Assembly: GCF_009389715.1 (NCBI RefSeq)
Contig: NW_024068519.1
Location: 1 to 64,000 of the forward strand
Origin: Phoenix dactylifera
Taxonomy: Eukaryota; Streptophyta; Magnoliopsida; Arecales; Arecaceae
Length of the DNA stretch: 64,000 nucleotides
Direction of reading: 5' to 3'
The number at the start of each line of letters is the position of its first letter. Position 1 is the first letter of the stretch. Both the position numbers and the translations under genes were made by a program. Positions 12,721 through 22,823 of this stretch are shown here, one piece after another. The notes beneath the pieces were generated by a model, which was not told where the DNA came from, made no database searches, and saw only the letters and a list, made by a program, of their open reading frames with translations.

Positions 12721-13144
12721 ATCTCATATCCATGAGACTGTTGATGTTATAAACCGTCCACTTTTATTCCTGAACCTGCTTTTCGTTTTGACATCTGGAA
12801 TCCGTAACTTGAATGCACCGCGGACGAAGAAAACAGGGAAGGCTGTGCGTTGGTTTTTGTTAGCCTTCTTCCCATCTACCTTTTTTCTGCCTTCTGTGGT
12901 GCGACATTAGGTTGCCAAGTTAGCGATAGCACGACACGTGATGATGGAGCTTGGTACTAGGGTTGGGCCACGAAGCATTTACGTTAGCTACACAAACTAC
13001 CTATGATCTGCAGTTATATGGAACAAAGTATAATTTGCCGTACTAACTCGAATCGAACAGTACAGAACATACTATATTATTTTATTCGGTACTAATATCT
13101 GGTACGAAAGATGTACGATACTCCATACGTAAAAAAAAAAAAAA

Positions 13145-13315
13145 GGGGTAATTAATTTCCTATCCTTCAAAAGACCGTGCTATAACAAGAAATCTCTGTT
13201 GACCGGTCTTAAAATCTTTGGTCCAAGATCTCCACCAACTTTAATTCCTGGTCCCTTAGCTTCTTTCTTTTTTTTCAAAAAATACCAAAAATGCCCCTAC
13301 CCCTTTTGATCTAAC
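13145..13315 (+). repeat. Left terminal inverted repeat of the Mutator-like element
   Basis: Imperfectly complementary to 17265-17433. Shared blocks in order: GGGG-AA-TAAT-TCC, GACCG, AATC-CTGTTGA, CTTTGGTCCA or its equivalent, and AATGCCC. By eye about 60-65% of positions agree, so the ends are old or diverged. Confidence 0.55.
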
Positions 13316-13329
13316 ATTCCCAGAAGAAC

Positions 13330-14720
13330 AAGAAAAAAAATGCATGGCCGCCGCCGACCACTGCCCGTCCCCGCCCGAGCTCCCTCCCGTGGACGCCGCC
13401 GACCCTGGCTCGCCCCCTCCCGAGCCCCCTACCGCGGCCTCGCTCCCTCCCGAGCCCCCTCCCACGTTCCGCCCCCACCTGAGCTCCCTCCCGCGACCGC
13501 CGCTAGCCTCGGCTTGCCCCCTCCCGAGCCCCCTCCCACGGCCGCTCCGCCAGACATGCCCCCGCCCCCGCCCCTTCACGAGCCCCCTCCTGTGGCCGTC
13601 GTCGGCCGCTTCCTCCTCCCGCGTCCGCCGCGGCCCAGCCCCTTTCTGGAGCCGCCGGCCTCGTGGGAGGAGAAGTGTTCTCCGCTGGCCAGCCGGCGCC
13701 GACGGCGGCCCTGCCACCCCTCCCGCGGCCCCCTCCAACAGCCGCCACGGCTCGGCCCCCTTCCGGCGCCGCCGGCTCGCGGGAAGAGAAAAAAGAAGAA
13801 AGAAGAAGAAGGGAAGAAGAGAAGAAAGAAGAAGAAGGAAAAAAAAAGAAAAGGAAAGAAAAAAAGAAAGAAAAGAAAAAAAAGAAAGAAAAGAAAAATA
13901 AATAAATAAATAAATAAATGCATAAATAAATATAAATAAATGAATGAATAAATAAATAAATAAATAAATTATATATTCTAATGAAATAAAATAATTATAA
14001 AAAATAAATAAATAAAGCCGCCACGGTCAAGCCCTCTCCCACGGCCTCCTTCTGTGGCCGCCACGGCCCACGTTCCGCCCCCACCTGAGCTCCCTCCCGC
14101 GACCGCCGCAAGCCTCGGCTTGCTCCCTCCCGAGCCCCCTCCCAAGGCCGCGCTGCCAGGCATGCTCTCGCCCCCACCCCTTCACGAGCCTCCTCCTGCG
14201 GCCGTCGCCGGCCGCGGCCCGCCCTCCTCCCGCGTCCTCCGCGGCCCAGCCCCTTTTCGGAGCCGCCAGCCTCGCGGGAGGAGAGGTGTTCTCCGCTGGC
14301 CAGCCGCCGCCGACGGCAGCCCTGCTCCCTCCCACGGCTTGGCCCCCTTCCGGCGCCGTCGGCTCGCGGGAGGAGAAAAAAGAAGAAAGAAGAAGAAGGG
14401 AAGAAGAGAAGAAAGAAGAAGAAGGAAAAAAAAGAAAAAAAGAAAGAAAAGAAAAAAAGAAAGAAAAGAAAAATAAATAAATGCATAAATAAATAAAAAT
14501 AAATGAATGAATAAATAAATAAAAGAAAAAAAAAGAAAGGGGGCCGCCACGGCTCGGCCCCCTTCCGGCGCCGTCGGCTCGTAGGAGGAGAAGAAAGAAG
14601 AAAGAAGAAGAAAGGAAGAAGAGAAGAAGAAAAAAAAAGAAAAGAAAAAAAGAAGAAAAGGAAAGAAAAAGAAAGAAAAAAAGAAAAAAAACAGAAGAAA
14701 AGGAAAGAAAAAGAAAATTT
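13330..14720. repeat. GC-rich plus polypurine tandem duplication
   Basis: A Pro/Ala/Arg-coding GC-rich block followed by a GAA/AAAG polypurine tract and AAAT microsatellite occurs at 13330-13970, again at 14016-14530, and partially at 14540-14720. Long ORFs on both strands arise from this composition. No frame shows a recognisable protein, so I do not call genes here. Confidence 0.75.
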
Positions 14721-16030
14721 AAGTATGTGTAGATAAGACTTGATTGTGTACAGAGAGCACTTAACTGTGTGATGCACACAATTAAGTGTTCTCTGTACAC
14801 AATTAGTCTTCTCTGCACACACTTAACTGTGTGATGCACACAATTAAGTGTTCTCTGTAAATAATTAAGTGTTCTCTGCACACACTTAACTGTGCATAGA
14901 ACACTTAACTATATGCAGAAAAGATTTAAGTATCTGCAGAGAAGATTTAATTGTGTGCAGAGAATATTCAACTTAACTGTGTGATGTATAGAACACTTAA
15001 CTGTGTGCAGAAAAGATTTAAGTATGTGCAGAGAAGACTTAATTGTGTACAGAGAATACTTAACTGTATGCAGATAAGATTTAAGTGTGTGCAGAGAAGA
15101 CTTAATCATATACAGAAAATACTTAACTTAACTGTGTGATGCATAGAATACTTAACCGTGTGCATAAAAGATTTAAGTATGTGCAGAGAAGACTTAATTG
15201 TATACAAAAAACACTTAACTGTATGATGCACACAGTTAAGTGTTCTCTGTACACAATTAAGTTTTCTCTGCATACATTTAACTGTGTGATGCAGAGAATA
15301 CTTAACTGTATGCAGAGAAGGAAAGAAAAAGAAGCAGGAAAGAAAAAGAAGAGAGGGAAAGAAAAAGAAGAAAAAAAGGAAAGAAAAAGCAAATAAGGAA
15401 AGAAAAAGAAGAAAAGGAAAAAAGAAAAGAAAAAGAAAAAAATGAAAGAAAAGGAAAAAAAGAAAAGAAAAAGAAGAAAAAGGAAGAAAAGGAAAGAAAA
15501 AGAAGAAAAAGGAAAGAAAACGAAGAAAAGAAAAAGAAAGAAAAAAAAGAAGAAGGAAAAGGAAAGAAAACAAAGAGAATGAAAGAAATGTGATGTATAA
15601 AATACTTAACTGTATGCAGAGAAGATTTAAGTATGTGCAGAGAAGACTTAATTGTGTACAAAGAATACTTAACTTAACTATGTGATGTATAGAACACTTA
15701 ACTATGTGCAGAGAAGATTTAAGTGTATGCAGAGAAGTTTGGCACACAGGTAATATACCATGGCACACATTTAAGTAAGCTTGGCACACAGTTAATCAAT
15801 ATTTGAACACTTAATCTAACCTTATATGGGGTATTGAAAGCCATCCAATTTCAGTCCATCTTCTCGCCGAAGAAAGCCTCAAAAGCGCTCAAGGAACACA
15901 TAGTTAAATCTTCTCGGTACATAGTTAAGAAAGATTTAACCGTGTGCTAGACTAGATTAAGTGTTCAAATATTGACTAACCGTATGCTAAGCTTACTTAA
16001 ATATGTCATACTATATTATATGTGTACCAA
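14715..16030. repeat. Satellite-like array with inverted units
   Basis: About 30-bp units built on ACTTAACTGTGTGCAGAGAAGA recur in direct orientation and as the reverse form (TCTCTGCACACAATTAAGTGTTC). Polypurine sequence interrupts them at 15315-15590. The alternation of orientations would allow many hairpins. I do not recognise it as a known satellite. Confidence 0.7.
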
Positions 16031-16039
16031 GCTTACTAA

Positions 16040-17010
16040 CCTAACTGTCACTCACTAATTATTTTCCTTTTTCTTCCTTTTTCTTTTCTTTTCTTCTTTT
16101 TCTTCTTTTTCTTTCCTTCTCTTCTTTTTCTTTCCTTTTCCTTCTTTTTCTTCTTCTTCTTTTTCTTTCCTTTTCTTCTTTTTCTTTCCTTTTCTTTCTT
16201 TTTTTTCTTTTCTTTTTCTTCTATCTTCTCCTCCCATCTTATTTATTTATTTTTATTTTATTTCATTGAAATATATTTAGTTATTATCTTATTTATTTAT
16301 TTATTTATTCATTCGTAGATATAATTATTTATGCATTTATTTATTTATTTTTCTTTTTTTCTTCTTTTCTTCCTTTTTCTTTCCTTTTTCTTTTCTTTTT
16401 TTCCCTTTTCTTCTTTTTTTTTCTTTTCTTTTTTCTTCTCTTCTTCTCCTCCCTCCTTATTATTTATTTATTTATTATTTTATTTTATTGAAATATATTT
16501 AGTTATTATTTTAATTATTTATTTATTTCTTTATTCATTCATTCATAGATATATTGTTATATGCATTTATATATTTATTTATTTCTTTTTTCTTTCTTTT
16601 TTCTTCTTTCCTTTTTCTTCTTTTTTTCTTTTCTTTTTTCTTCTTTTCTTTCCGAAGCTTCTTCTTCTTTCTTCCTTCTTCTCCTCCCTCCTTTCTTCTC
16701 CTTCCGCGACGCCGGCGACGCCGGAAGAGTGTCGGTCGTTATTTATTTATTTATTATTTTATTTTATTGAAATATATTTATTTATTATCTTATTTATTAT
16801 CTTATTTATTTATTTATTTATTTATTCGTTCATTCATATATATATATATTTATTTATACATTTATTTATTTATTTTTCTTTTCTTTTTTTCTTTTTCTTT
16901 TCTTTTCTTTTTTTTTCTTTTCTTTTTTCTTCTCTTCTTCCTTATGCCTCTTCTTCTTTCTTCTTTCTTCTTTCTTCTTTCTTCTCCTCCCTCCTCCTCC
17001 CGCGAGGCTG
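16040..17010. repeat. Polypyrimidine tracts and ATTT microsatellites
   Basis: TTC/TTTC-rich blocks alternate with TTTA repeats, roughly the mirror of the polypurine blocks at 13790-14720 on the other strand. Three similar cassettes occur, near 16050-16330, 16340-16560 and 16570-16860, so this half is also built by tandem copying. Confidence 0.7.
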
Positions 17011-17433
17011 GCGACGCCGGAAGAGTGCCGAGGCCAGCGGTGGCTTAGCGACGTGGCCGGTGGAGCGCGGCCGAGATCCTTTCTCCTCCGGATTCTCTCG
17101 CAGGCGGCGACGGTGGGGAAGAAGCACGGGTGGAGGTCGAGCGCAAGGAAGACGGCGGCGGAGAGGCAGTCGCACTTAGCTTGGAGATCGGAGCCGATGA
17201 TGTGGAAGCGGAACGGGCACACGCGGAGCTTACGGGATGGCTTGGAAGGAATAGGATTCAAAACAGAGGAAAAAAAAGGGAAAATGAAGATGAAGGAGGT
17301 GAAGGGCATTATGGTCTTTTCATGAAAATTTATTATGCATTGGAAATGGGTATGGACCGGTTGTTAAAGTTATGTTCAACAGGGATTAAACATTACAGTC
17401 CGGTCAAAGAATGGACCGGACATTAGTTTCCCC

Positions 17434-19368
17434 AAAAAAAAATTCATTCTGTATCATATTGATACAGTGCTAATGTGGCACCGGCACAGAATCCGGTATC
17501 AAAACGGCAGACCTTAAAATAGAGTAAGACAAACTACATGAACCGTGCAATTTATTCCTCCCTTTTGAGGATCAGAGAGGAACAACCCAAATACACATGT
17601 ATAAAGTTATGACAAGCAACACAAAAAAGTTCTATCTATTGTAGATTTGACCTTCATGAAAGCGAAAATGCAGAAAGGATCATAGGCCAGCCCTCCTATG
17701 AAAGCTCCAACATAAATAACACAAAATTCAAAAAGCTTTATTGCTTACTACCTGTCATAATACGGGAAAAGAAACATTGGTCCCAGAAAATATATCACTT
17801 GGAGATAGAAAAACCTTCAGATATAACACTAAACAATTACAGATGCAGCAGAAATATACCAAGTTCCGTCAGCATCGTGCCATGTGTTTTGACATTTCTG
17901 GGTCATGAATAGGAATTTGATCATGAATAAATTAACTATATTATCATTATAAAAAAATTTGCCAATAAATCACAATTGGATGGTTTCACACACAAAAAAC
18001 TACTAAGGGTGGGCATGTCGTATATAAGCACCGTTCTAATAGTTACTTGTCAAATATTGGGTGTATAGTGCCTTCTAAAGGTATAATGTACTATCACATG
18101 AACTTGTTAATATTTGGAAACTTTAGTATGTTCTGTCATTCATATCAAATAAACCTAGATATTTTTTGGCTGGGCCAGGTTCATTTCAGGTCATAGTGCA
18201 AGGTCAAGAGCCAAATAGTTGGCAGGAGCCTAAACTAGCTGACCTTGCACCTACTTTAATATAACCCAAATCCAGCCTGATTATTAAATAGTTAAACCAT
18301 AGGCCTAAGGTAGGATGAGCCCTGCATGGCCTAACCCTAGTTTCAACACTCAAAGGCAACCTTCATTTCATGGCTGCCTTGAGAGAAATACGGGGGTTGA
18401 GGAGGGGGAGGGGCTAGGCCTATATGGGTAGAGGTGATGTTTGGGAAAGAGAAAGGGGGAAGGTTGGGGTTGTGGTTTAGTTTTGGGAAAGAGAGGAGTC
18501 ATGGATCAACGATTAGGTACTGGATGGTGTAGTTGAGAGTGGTGTCGGGGAGTGGAGAGGAGAGCCATGAGATGGAGATTAAGGGATTAAGATGATAGAG
18601 AGGGGACACATCATACCTTAGGTGCAATGGTAGCCACTGACAAGTGGTGCGTCTATGGTGGCAGAGGAGGGAAGGGATGAAGGGATAGAGGAAAGAAAGG
18701 GAAAGCTGCCAAAGTGGGAGGAGAGGGGAAGTGGGTGAAGGAATAAAGGAAACAATTTTAGGGTTGAAACTAAGGACAATATTAGGAATTATTGATACAT
18801 TTATCATATATAAACTGTTTGGGTAGGCAAGCCAAGCGAAAGATAAACTTATATCCAGCTCGTGCCTGACCCTGACCCAAAATCAACTCAGGCCTGAAAT
18901 TTTGAGGCCAATAAAACTTGGCAGGCCGATATTCCTTGCGCAGACCTGCCGAAAATCTGGCCAGGTGGGTTGGACAAAAAATGCTAGATAAGTTAGATTA
19001 TGCTCGGTAGATGTATTATTTGCGATTAGTTAATTAGATTTGATAAATGTATTATTTGTAGTTTTGAGAGCAAAATTATAAAATATTTAATGCAAGGGAG
19101 GCATTCTTGATTACAAAAGTCATAATGAGGTCAGGCCTTCCCTTTGAGTCCCAATTAAATGAATGCTAGATGCAATTAACTAAAATGAATACTGAAAGTA
19201 CTTGATAAGTAACTAAACAACTGCAAGAAAGCAATTTGTTGAAACTGATGGCTTGAATATGATCATCATTTTTGGGAATATGAGATCAGATACTTTTTTA
19301 TGCCTTGTAGCCATTTACATGTGTGAGCTTAGAGAGTTCTGTACTTTTAATGAGAAATTATTATCTAG
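17434..19368. other. Spacer or intron before the carrier exons, unit A
   Basis: This aligns with 61534-63462 of unit B over its whole length. It ends in a clear splice acceptor (TTATCTAG) at 19368, so at least its right part is intronic to the carrier gene. No coding exon could be supported; the ORF at 18499-18807 on the minus strand is not conserved as a full-length ORF in unit B. Confidence 0.65.
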
Positions 19369-19849
19369 GCTCCTGGAACTCTTGGAAGGTACAATGGGGT
19401 TGTCCATGCGCTTCAAGAAATAGCTAGGGAAGAAGGTATGCAAGGTCTTTACAGGTGAGTGTAATTTCATCATGTCTCTATCACGTAGTTACTTTAAATG
19501 AATCCATGTTTTTCCCCCAAAAAATCCATGCAATCATTCTTCCTCTGTTGACAATTGAACAGCCGATTCACTTATTCTCTAAGCCTGTAATTATGCTTGT
19601 AATCTTCAGTATTGAGATTACTTCACCTAAATTTTGCTATAAGCTGATATTTTCTCTTTGTCCGTGTTTAGGGGCTTGACTCCGAGGTTGGCTATGTATG
19701 TTTCTCAAGGAGCCATCTTTTTTGCATCATATGAGTTTCTCAAAGCAATTTTTGCTTTGGAAGTTCCACAACCACCTTCCGAAGTCACCGAGATCAAACA
19801 AAAGGCAGATGATCTTGCACCATCAAGAATGCACAAACTGCATTCATAA
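19369..19849 (+). CDS. Mitochondrial carrier family protein, last two exons (unit A)
   Basis: Exon 19369-19454 (donor GTGAGT) and exon 19672-19849 (acceptor TTTAG at 19671) join in phase to a stop at 19847-19849. The protein segment includes HALQEIAREEGMQGLYRG then LTPRLAMYVSQGAIFFASYE. This is the end of the third repeat of the mitochondrial carrier (SLC25-like) family: the odd-helix follower EG-LYRG-PR and the last membrane helix. Such carriers move metabolites or cofactors across the inner mitochondrial or plastid membrane; substrate cannot be told from this piece. No exon for the first two repeats, with their PxDxxK signatures, is visible upstream. The gene is therefore either spread over long introns disturbed by the Mutator-like insertion or already incomplete. 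Confidence 0.75.
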
Positions 19850-20340
19850 TTGCAGTTTGAGCACATATTTGAAAGTTCATATGAAGTTTTTTCAATGAAA
19901 GAAAGTCAGATATACCAAGTTAAGAAAGAATCTACAGGAGAGCTGTCGGTTGGAAGAACAAAGCTCAAGTTAGATTCTGCAATTCTATTTATTTCCAACC
20001 AACATATTTTAATTTTCTTTGAAGTTTTTGAGGTTTTGTTCTGCTAATACTCCTTTTGTTTCTCTAGAATTCCTTTCATCACAAACTAAATATCTTGTTG
20101 ACAATTCAGAGTTACAATCACACACTACAGGAAAAAGGACCTATCCCGACGCTTTTTTGGACCTTTAGCGACGCTTTTTAGCGTCGGCTAAAGTACCCCC
20201 GACGCATACAGAAGCGTCACCAAAGCGTCGACCATACCGGAGTGGAAAAAGTTTTTTCCGACGCTCTTGAGAAGCGTTGTAAAAGGTTGATTTTTAGCGA
20301 CGCTTTTTAGGGACGCTTAAAAGCGTCGCTAAAAACCCCG

Positions 20341-20671
20341 AAGCTTGCCATCGAGGACGCTGCAGAAGACATGGGGAGGCACATCGTAACGGAGGAGCCC
20401 AACGCCGCCGCCGTCTCCAAGCTGCTCGAGATGCCCCTGCGGCAAGTACACCACCACTCTCCCCTTCCTCGGCAAGGATATCAGCGGCCCCGCGCAGGCA
20501 TGCTAGAGCTCCAAGCACACCGGCAACTACTCCGCCCGACGCCGCAGCCGGCGGCGGAGGATGAGGGGGCTGCCGCCGGTGGTGGTGGTGGGTTTGCGGT
20601 GGCTGGAGTGAGGTCGGGTGCTCCGCCGCCTCCTCCTCCTCCTCCTCGATCATGTTTAGATCGATCCCCAT
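20341..20671 (-). pseudogene. Captured ARF3/ETTIN-like N-terminal fragment
   Basis: The reverse strand begins MGIDLN followed by a run of glutamates, the usual start of ETTIN/ARF3-type auxin response factors. One frame over it continues VCLEL[15 protein letters not shown] then [15 protein letters not shown] and YDVPPHVFC. This is the conserved segment just before the B3 DNA-binding domain. ARFs are nuclear transcription factors of auxin signalling. The copy is dead as protein: the invariant Trp codon of ELWHACAG is a TAG at 20503-20505, a frameshift separates the first exon part from this motif, and the B3 domain is missing. It lies wholly inside CACTA element 1, so it was acquired by the transposon. 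Confidence 0.88.
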
Positions 20672-20832
20672 CCTCTCCCTCCCAACACCCCATGCCAAAG
20701 AGTAGCAGAAAGAAGAACGGAGAAGCCCAAAGGTGCAGTAGATAAAGAAAAGGGGAGAACGGGTGGGGTCTCCGGTGTGGGATTAAAAGAAGAACTTCGG
20801 CGGATGGAGCGGCTGGGTGAAAAAGGAGGGAT

Positions 20833-21016
20833 CGGGGGAGCGGCTGGGTGAAGAAGGAGGGATCGGGGGAGTTGGGCCCCTTTTTGGCCTCCGACGTCGC
20901 TTTAAAGCGTCGTCGTCTCTAAGATCGGGGGAGCGGCTGGGTGAAGAAGGAGGGATCGGGGGAGTTGGGCCCCTTTTGGCCTCCGACGACGCTTTAAAGC
21001 GTCGTCGTCTCTAAAT
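20833..21016. repeat. About 90-bp tandem duplication inside CACTA element 1
   Basis: Two copies of a segment running from GGAGCGGCTGGGTGAAG through GACGCTTTAAAGCGTCGTCGTCTCTAA lie side by side, with a third partial start at about 20800. Each ends with the palindromic subterminal motif, so the duplication multiplies candidate transposase-binding sites. Confidence 0.8.
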
Positions 21017-21134
21017 TTCACCCGACACTATCAAAAAGCGTCGTCGAGTTTCGACCCCCGCTCGAAATTCGCCGACGCTTTTTGATAGCGTCGGCGGGGA
21101 AGAGTCGGCAAAACCATATTTTTTTGTAGTGACA

Positions 21135-22818
21135 CTTCCACTGGATAAAGGCAGGATACTAGCCATCCCACCCCCCACAATAAAAAAAAATCCGGAAAGG
21201 GAAAACATTACATTCTCTTAGGGAAGATGAACAATTTTCTCCATTAATTTGGATTCTTGTATGTCCTCTTGTTTCTGTTTGTTTCTTCATGCTGAATGAA
21301 CGCTACATGGGTATACTTCTGCAACCATGGATGCAAAACTGCCTCAAGCATCAGATCCAACAGCATTTCAAGCAGCATTCTAAACATCATGGAGCTTTCC
21401 ATTCTTCCAAGATTTCAAGATTCTTATCAAGCAACAGAAAATGTCATCTGGATGTTATCTTTACATGATTGTATGTTTGCTTGATCTCCTTGTTAATTAC
21501 CTTTTGGTTTTTTGCATACGTTACCAATACAGGTACCAGTTTATGTGTGCTTAGACATCTCAATAAAAACGGAATGTTGCATCTCCCTCCCTCCCTGAGC
21601 CAAGAAATATTTTCAATTAACACTATTCAAATGAAAAGTGGAAAGAATAGTTTGAATGGCTGGTGGCATATCTGAAGCTGCTTGGTCTTGTAATCGCAGC
21701 ATCTTTTGGTCAGTATCAGATAACACAGACATGCAATGCAGGAGGAGAAGATTCTTGTTCTCTACAAGGCACTTTTTTTTAAAAAAAAAGAAGGAAAAAA
21801 AAGAAGGGAGAGGTTTCGGATAGCTTGACATTTTGGAGGCAGAGAAACAATCTCAGTGGTCGACGGTGGCGACGGCCAGGGAGGAGGATAGAGAGAGAGG
21901 AGCCCGAGTCTGCGGCGGTGGGATTGCTTTGGAGTGATGAAGGGGGTGGGGGACGGCTCTCGACGGAACTAACGGATTCCGTTGGTTCCCGTCCCCTCCC
22001 TCGCAACTGTGCGCTAGAAAATGTGAATGGGCTTACGCGGCGTGTTCCAGATCTTAACCCTTTTTTTTATAAAAAAAAGCAATTAGCTACTAAGTACTAA
22101 GATTATTTTAGTATTTTATTTTTTGTTTTCTAATGGAGATATGAGCAGCGAGAGACCATCGTAATGCAGACAACTATCAACGTCTTCCATGTATTTCGCA
22201 TGATAATAAAAAGCCAGCATTCACAATATTCAAATATGTTTCATCCACAAGTATGGCGAACATGGATTATTTTAAACTTCAATTATTGAATTTAATTATT
22301 TTAAACATTTTTTAGTTATCAAACATCTCCTTACATGAATTGACACGGCTCCCTGAAAGCTATAGAATGCTAAATTGCCTAACCAGCATATGTAGGCCTA
22401 AAATGCAATAACATGTGTCTCAAAGCACATCCAAAAGATCATAGATGTACAATGCAAACTAAGTTTTGATATGTTAAGATTTATAACACATTAGTTATTT
22501 ATACATCTCAAAAGTAAAACTTTCTTTGCAATTCTTGAATAAATGTAAGAGTTCGGAGATGGATCAAAGGTAGCGGCAGCTTAATTTGGAAATGCATGTA
22601 TCTACATGTTCACCTAAAGAAAAGCCCTTCAACTAAGAGGTGTATAGGGGTCAGCTCTAGATGGCAAAGTTTCAGGCTACAATGTTGCATGCTTGATGTT
22701 ATCGTAATTTTTTGAGAAGAAAAATAGGACAGACATGGTGAGAGTGAAATGGTTACAAAAATTATATGGCTGGTGATGAAACTGAATACCAGTTCAACAA
22801 TTAGATGTTTAGTAATTA
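21135..22818. other. Spacer between CACTA element 1 and the gypsy element
   Basis: No gene could be supported. The left part may be 3' flank of the carrier gene. A T/A homopolymer junction at 21770-21792 precedes a GC-rich patch (21830-22020) with short ORFs on both strands that resemble nothing I know. Confidence 0.6.
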
Positions 22819-22823
22819 GCTTC

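Larger units (their letters stand above)
13145..17433. mobile_element. Non-autonomous Mutator-like element (probable)
   Basis: Unit B reads straight from its A-run (about 61524-61534) into TTCATTCTGTAT, whereas unit A has 4289 bp in between. The insert begins GGGGTAATTAATTTCC and ends GGAAACTAATGTCC when reversed. The two ends align imperfectly as inverted repeats for roughly 170 bp, including an AATGCCC block near 13290 and its reverse near 17300. It is flanked by nine A residues on the right and at least nine on the left, compatible with a 9-bp target duplication but not provable in a homopolymer. Inside are GC-rich tandem copies, polypurine tracts, AAAT microsatellites and a satellite-like array. 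There is no transposase. Confidence 0.6.
1..19718 (+). repeat. Segmental duplication, unit A
   Basis: This stretch aligns in the same order and orientation with 48415-63812. It holds an RLP gene, spacer, degraded promoter-bearing gene, spacer, and two carrier exons. The match continues to the first base of the window, so the true left end lies outside. The right end is at about 19718, inside the last carrier exon, where unit B changes abruptly to unrelated AT-rich sequence. By eye the copies differ by a few percent plus indels. Unit A alone has the solo LTR (7471-9726) and the Mutator-like element (13145-17433); these must be post-duplication insertions or have been lost cleanly from B. Confidence 0.95.
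20123..21131. mobile_element. Non-autonomous CACTA element 1, carrying an ARF fragment
   Basis: The element starts CACTACAGGAAAAA and ends TTTTTTTGTAGTG, giving the CACTA termini. A 3-bp target duplication, aca, flanks it at 20120-20122 and 21132-21134. Subterminal motifs of the form GACGCTTTTTAGCGTC are repeated near both ends, as expected for transposase-binding subterminal repeats. At 1009 bp it has no transposase. The middle is GC-rich and holds a captured auxin-response-factor fragment on the minus strand. It lies 273 bp past the carrier stop codon. Confidence 0.95.

Noticed and set aside
13256-14881. Long Pro/Arg-rich and Phe/Ser-rich ORFs on both strands
   Set aside because: They come from GC-rich tandem copies and polypurine tracts; all frames are open by composition and none shows a domain.
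15106-16237. ORFs rich in Phe/Ser/Leu or Lys/Glu
   Set aside because: They read through TTTC/GAAA low-complexity sequence and satellite-like units, not genes.
16331-17309. Membrane-like ORF of 282 codons
   Set aside because: Apparent hydrophobicity comes from TTTA and TTC repeats; the only unusual part (minus strand, about 17060-17260) matches nothing I know.
18499-18807. 102-codon minus-strand ORF, with a partial match in unit B (62667-62928)
   Set aside because: The frame is broken in unit B and the composition is that of GGA-rich spacer; no family resemblance.
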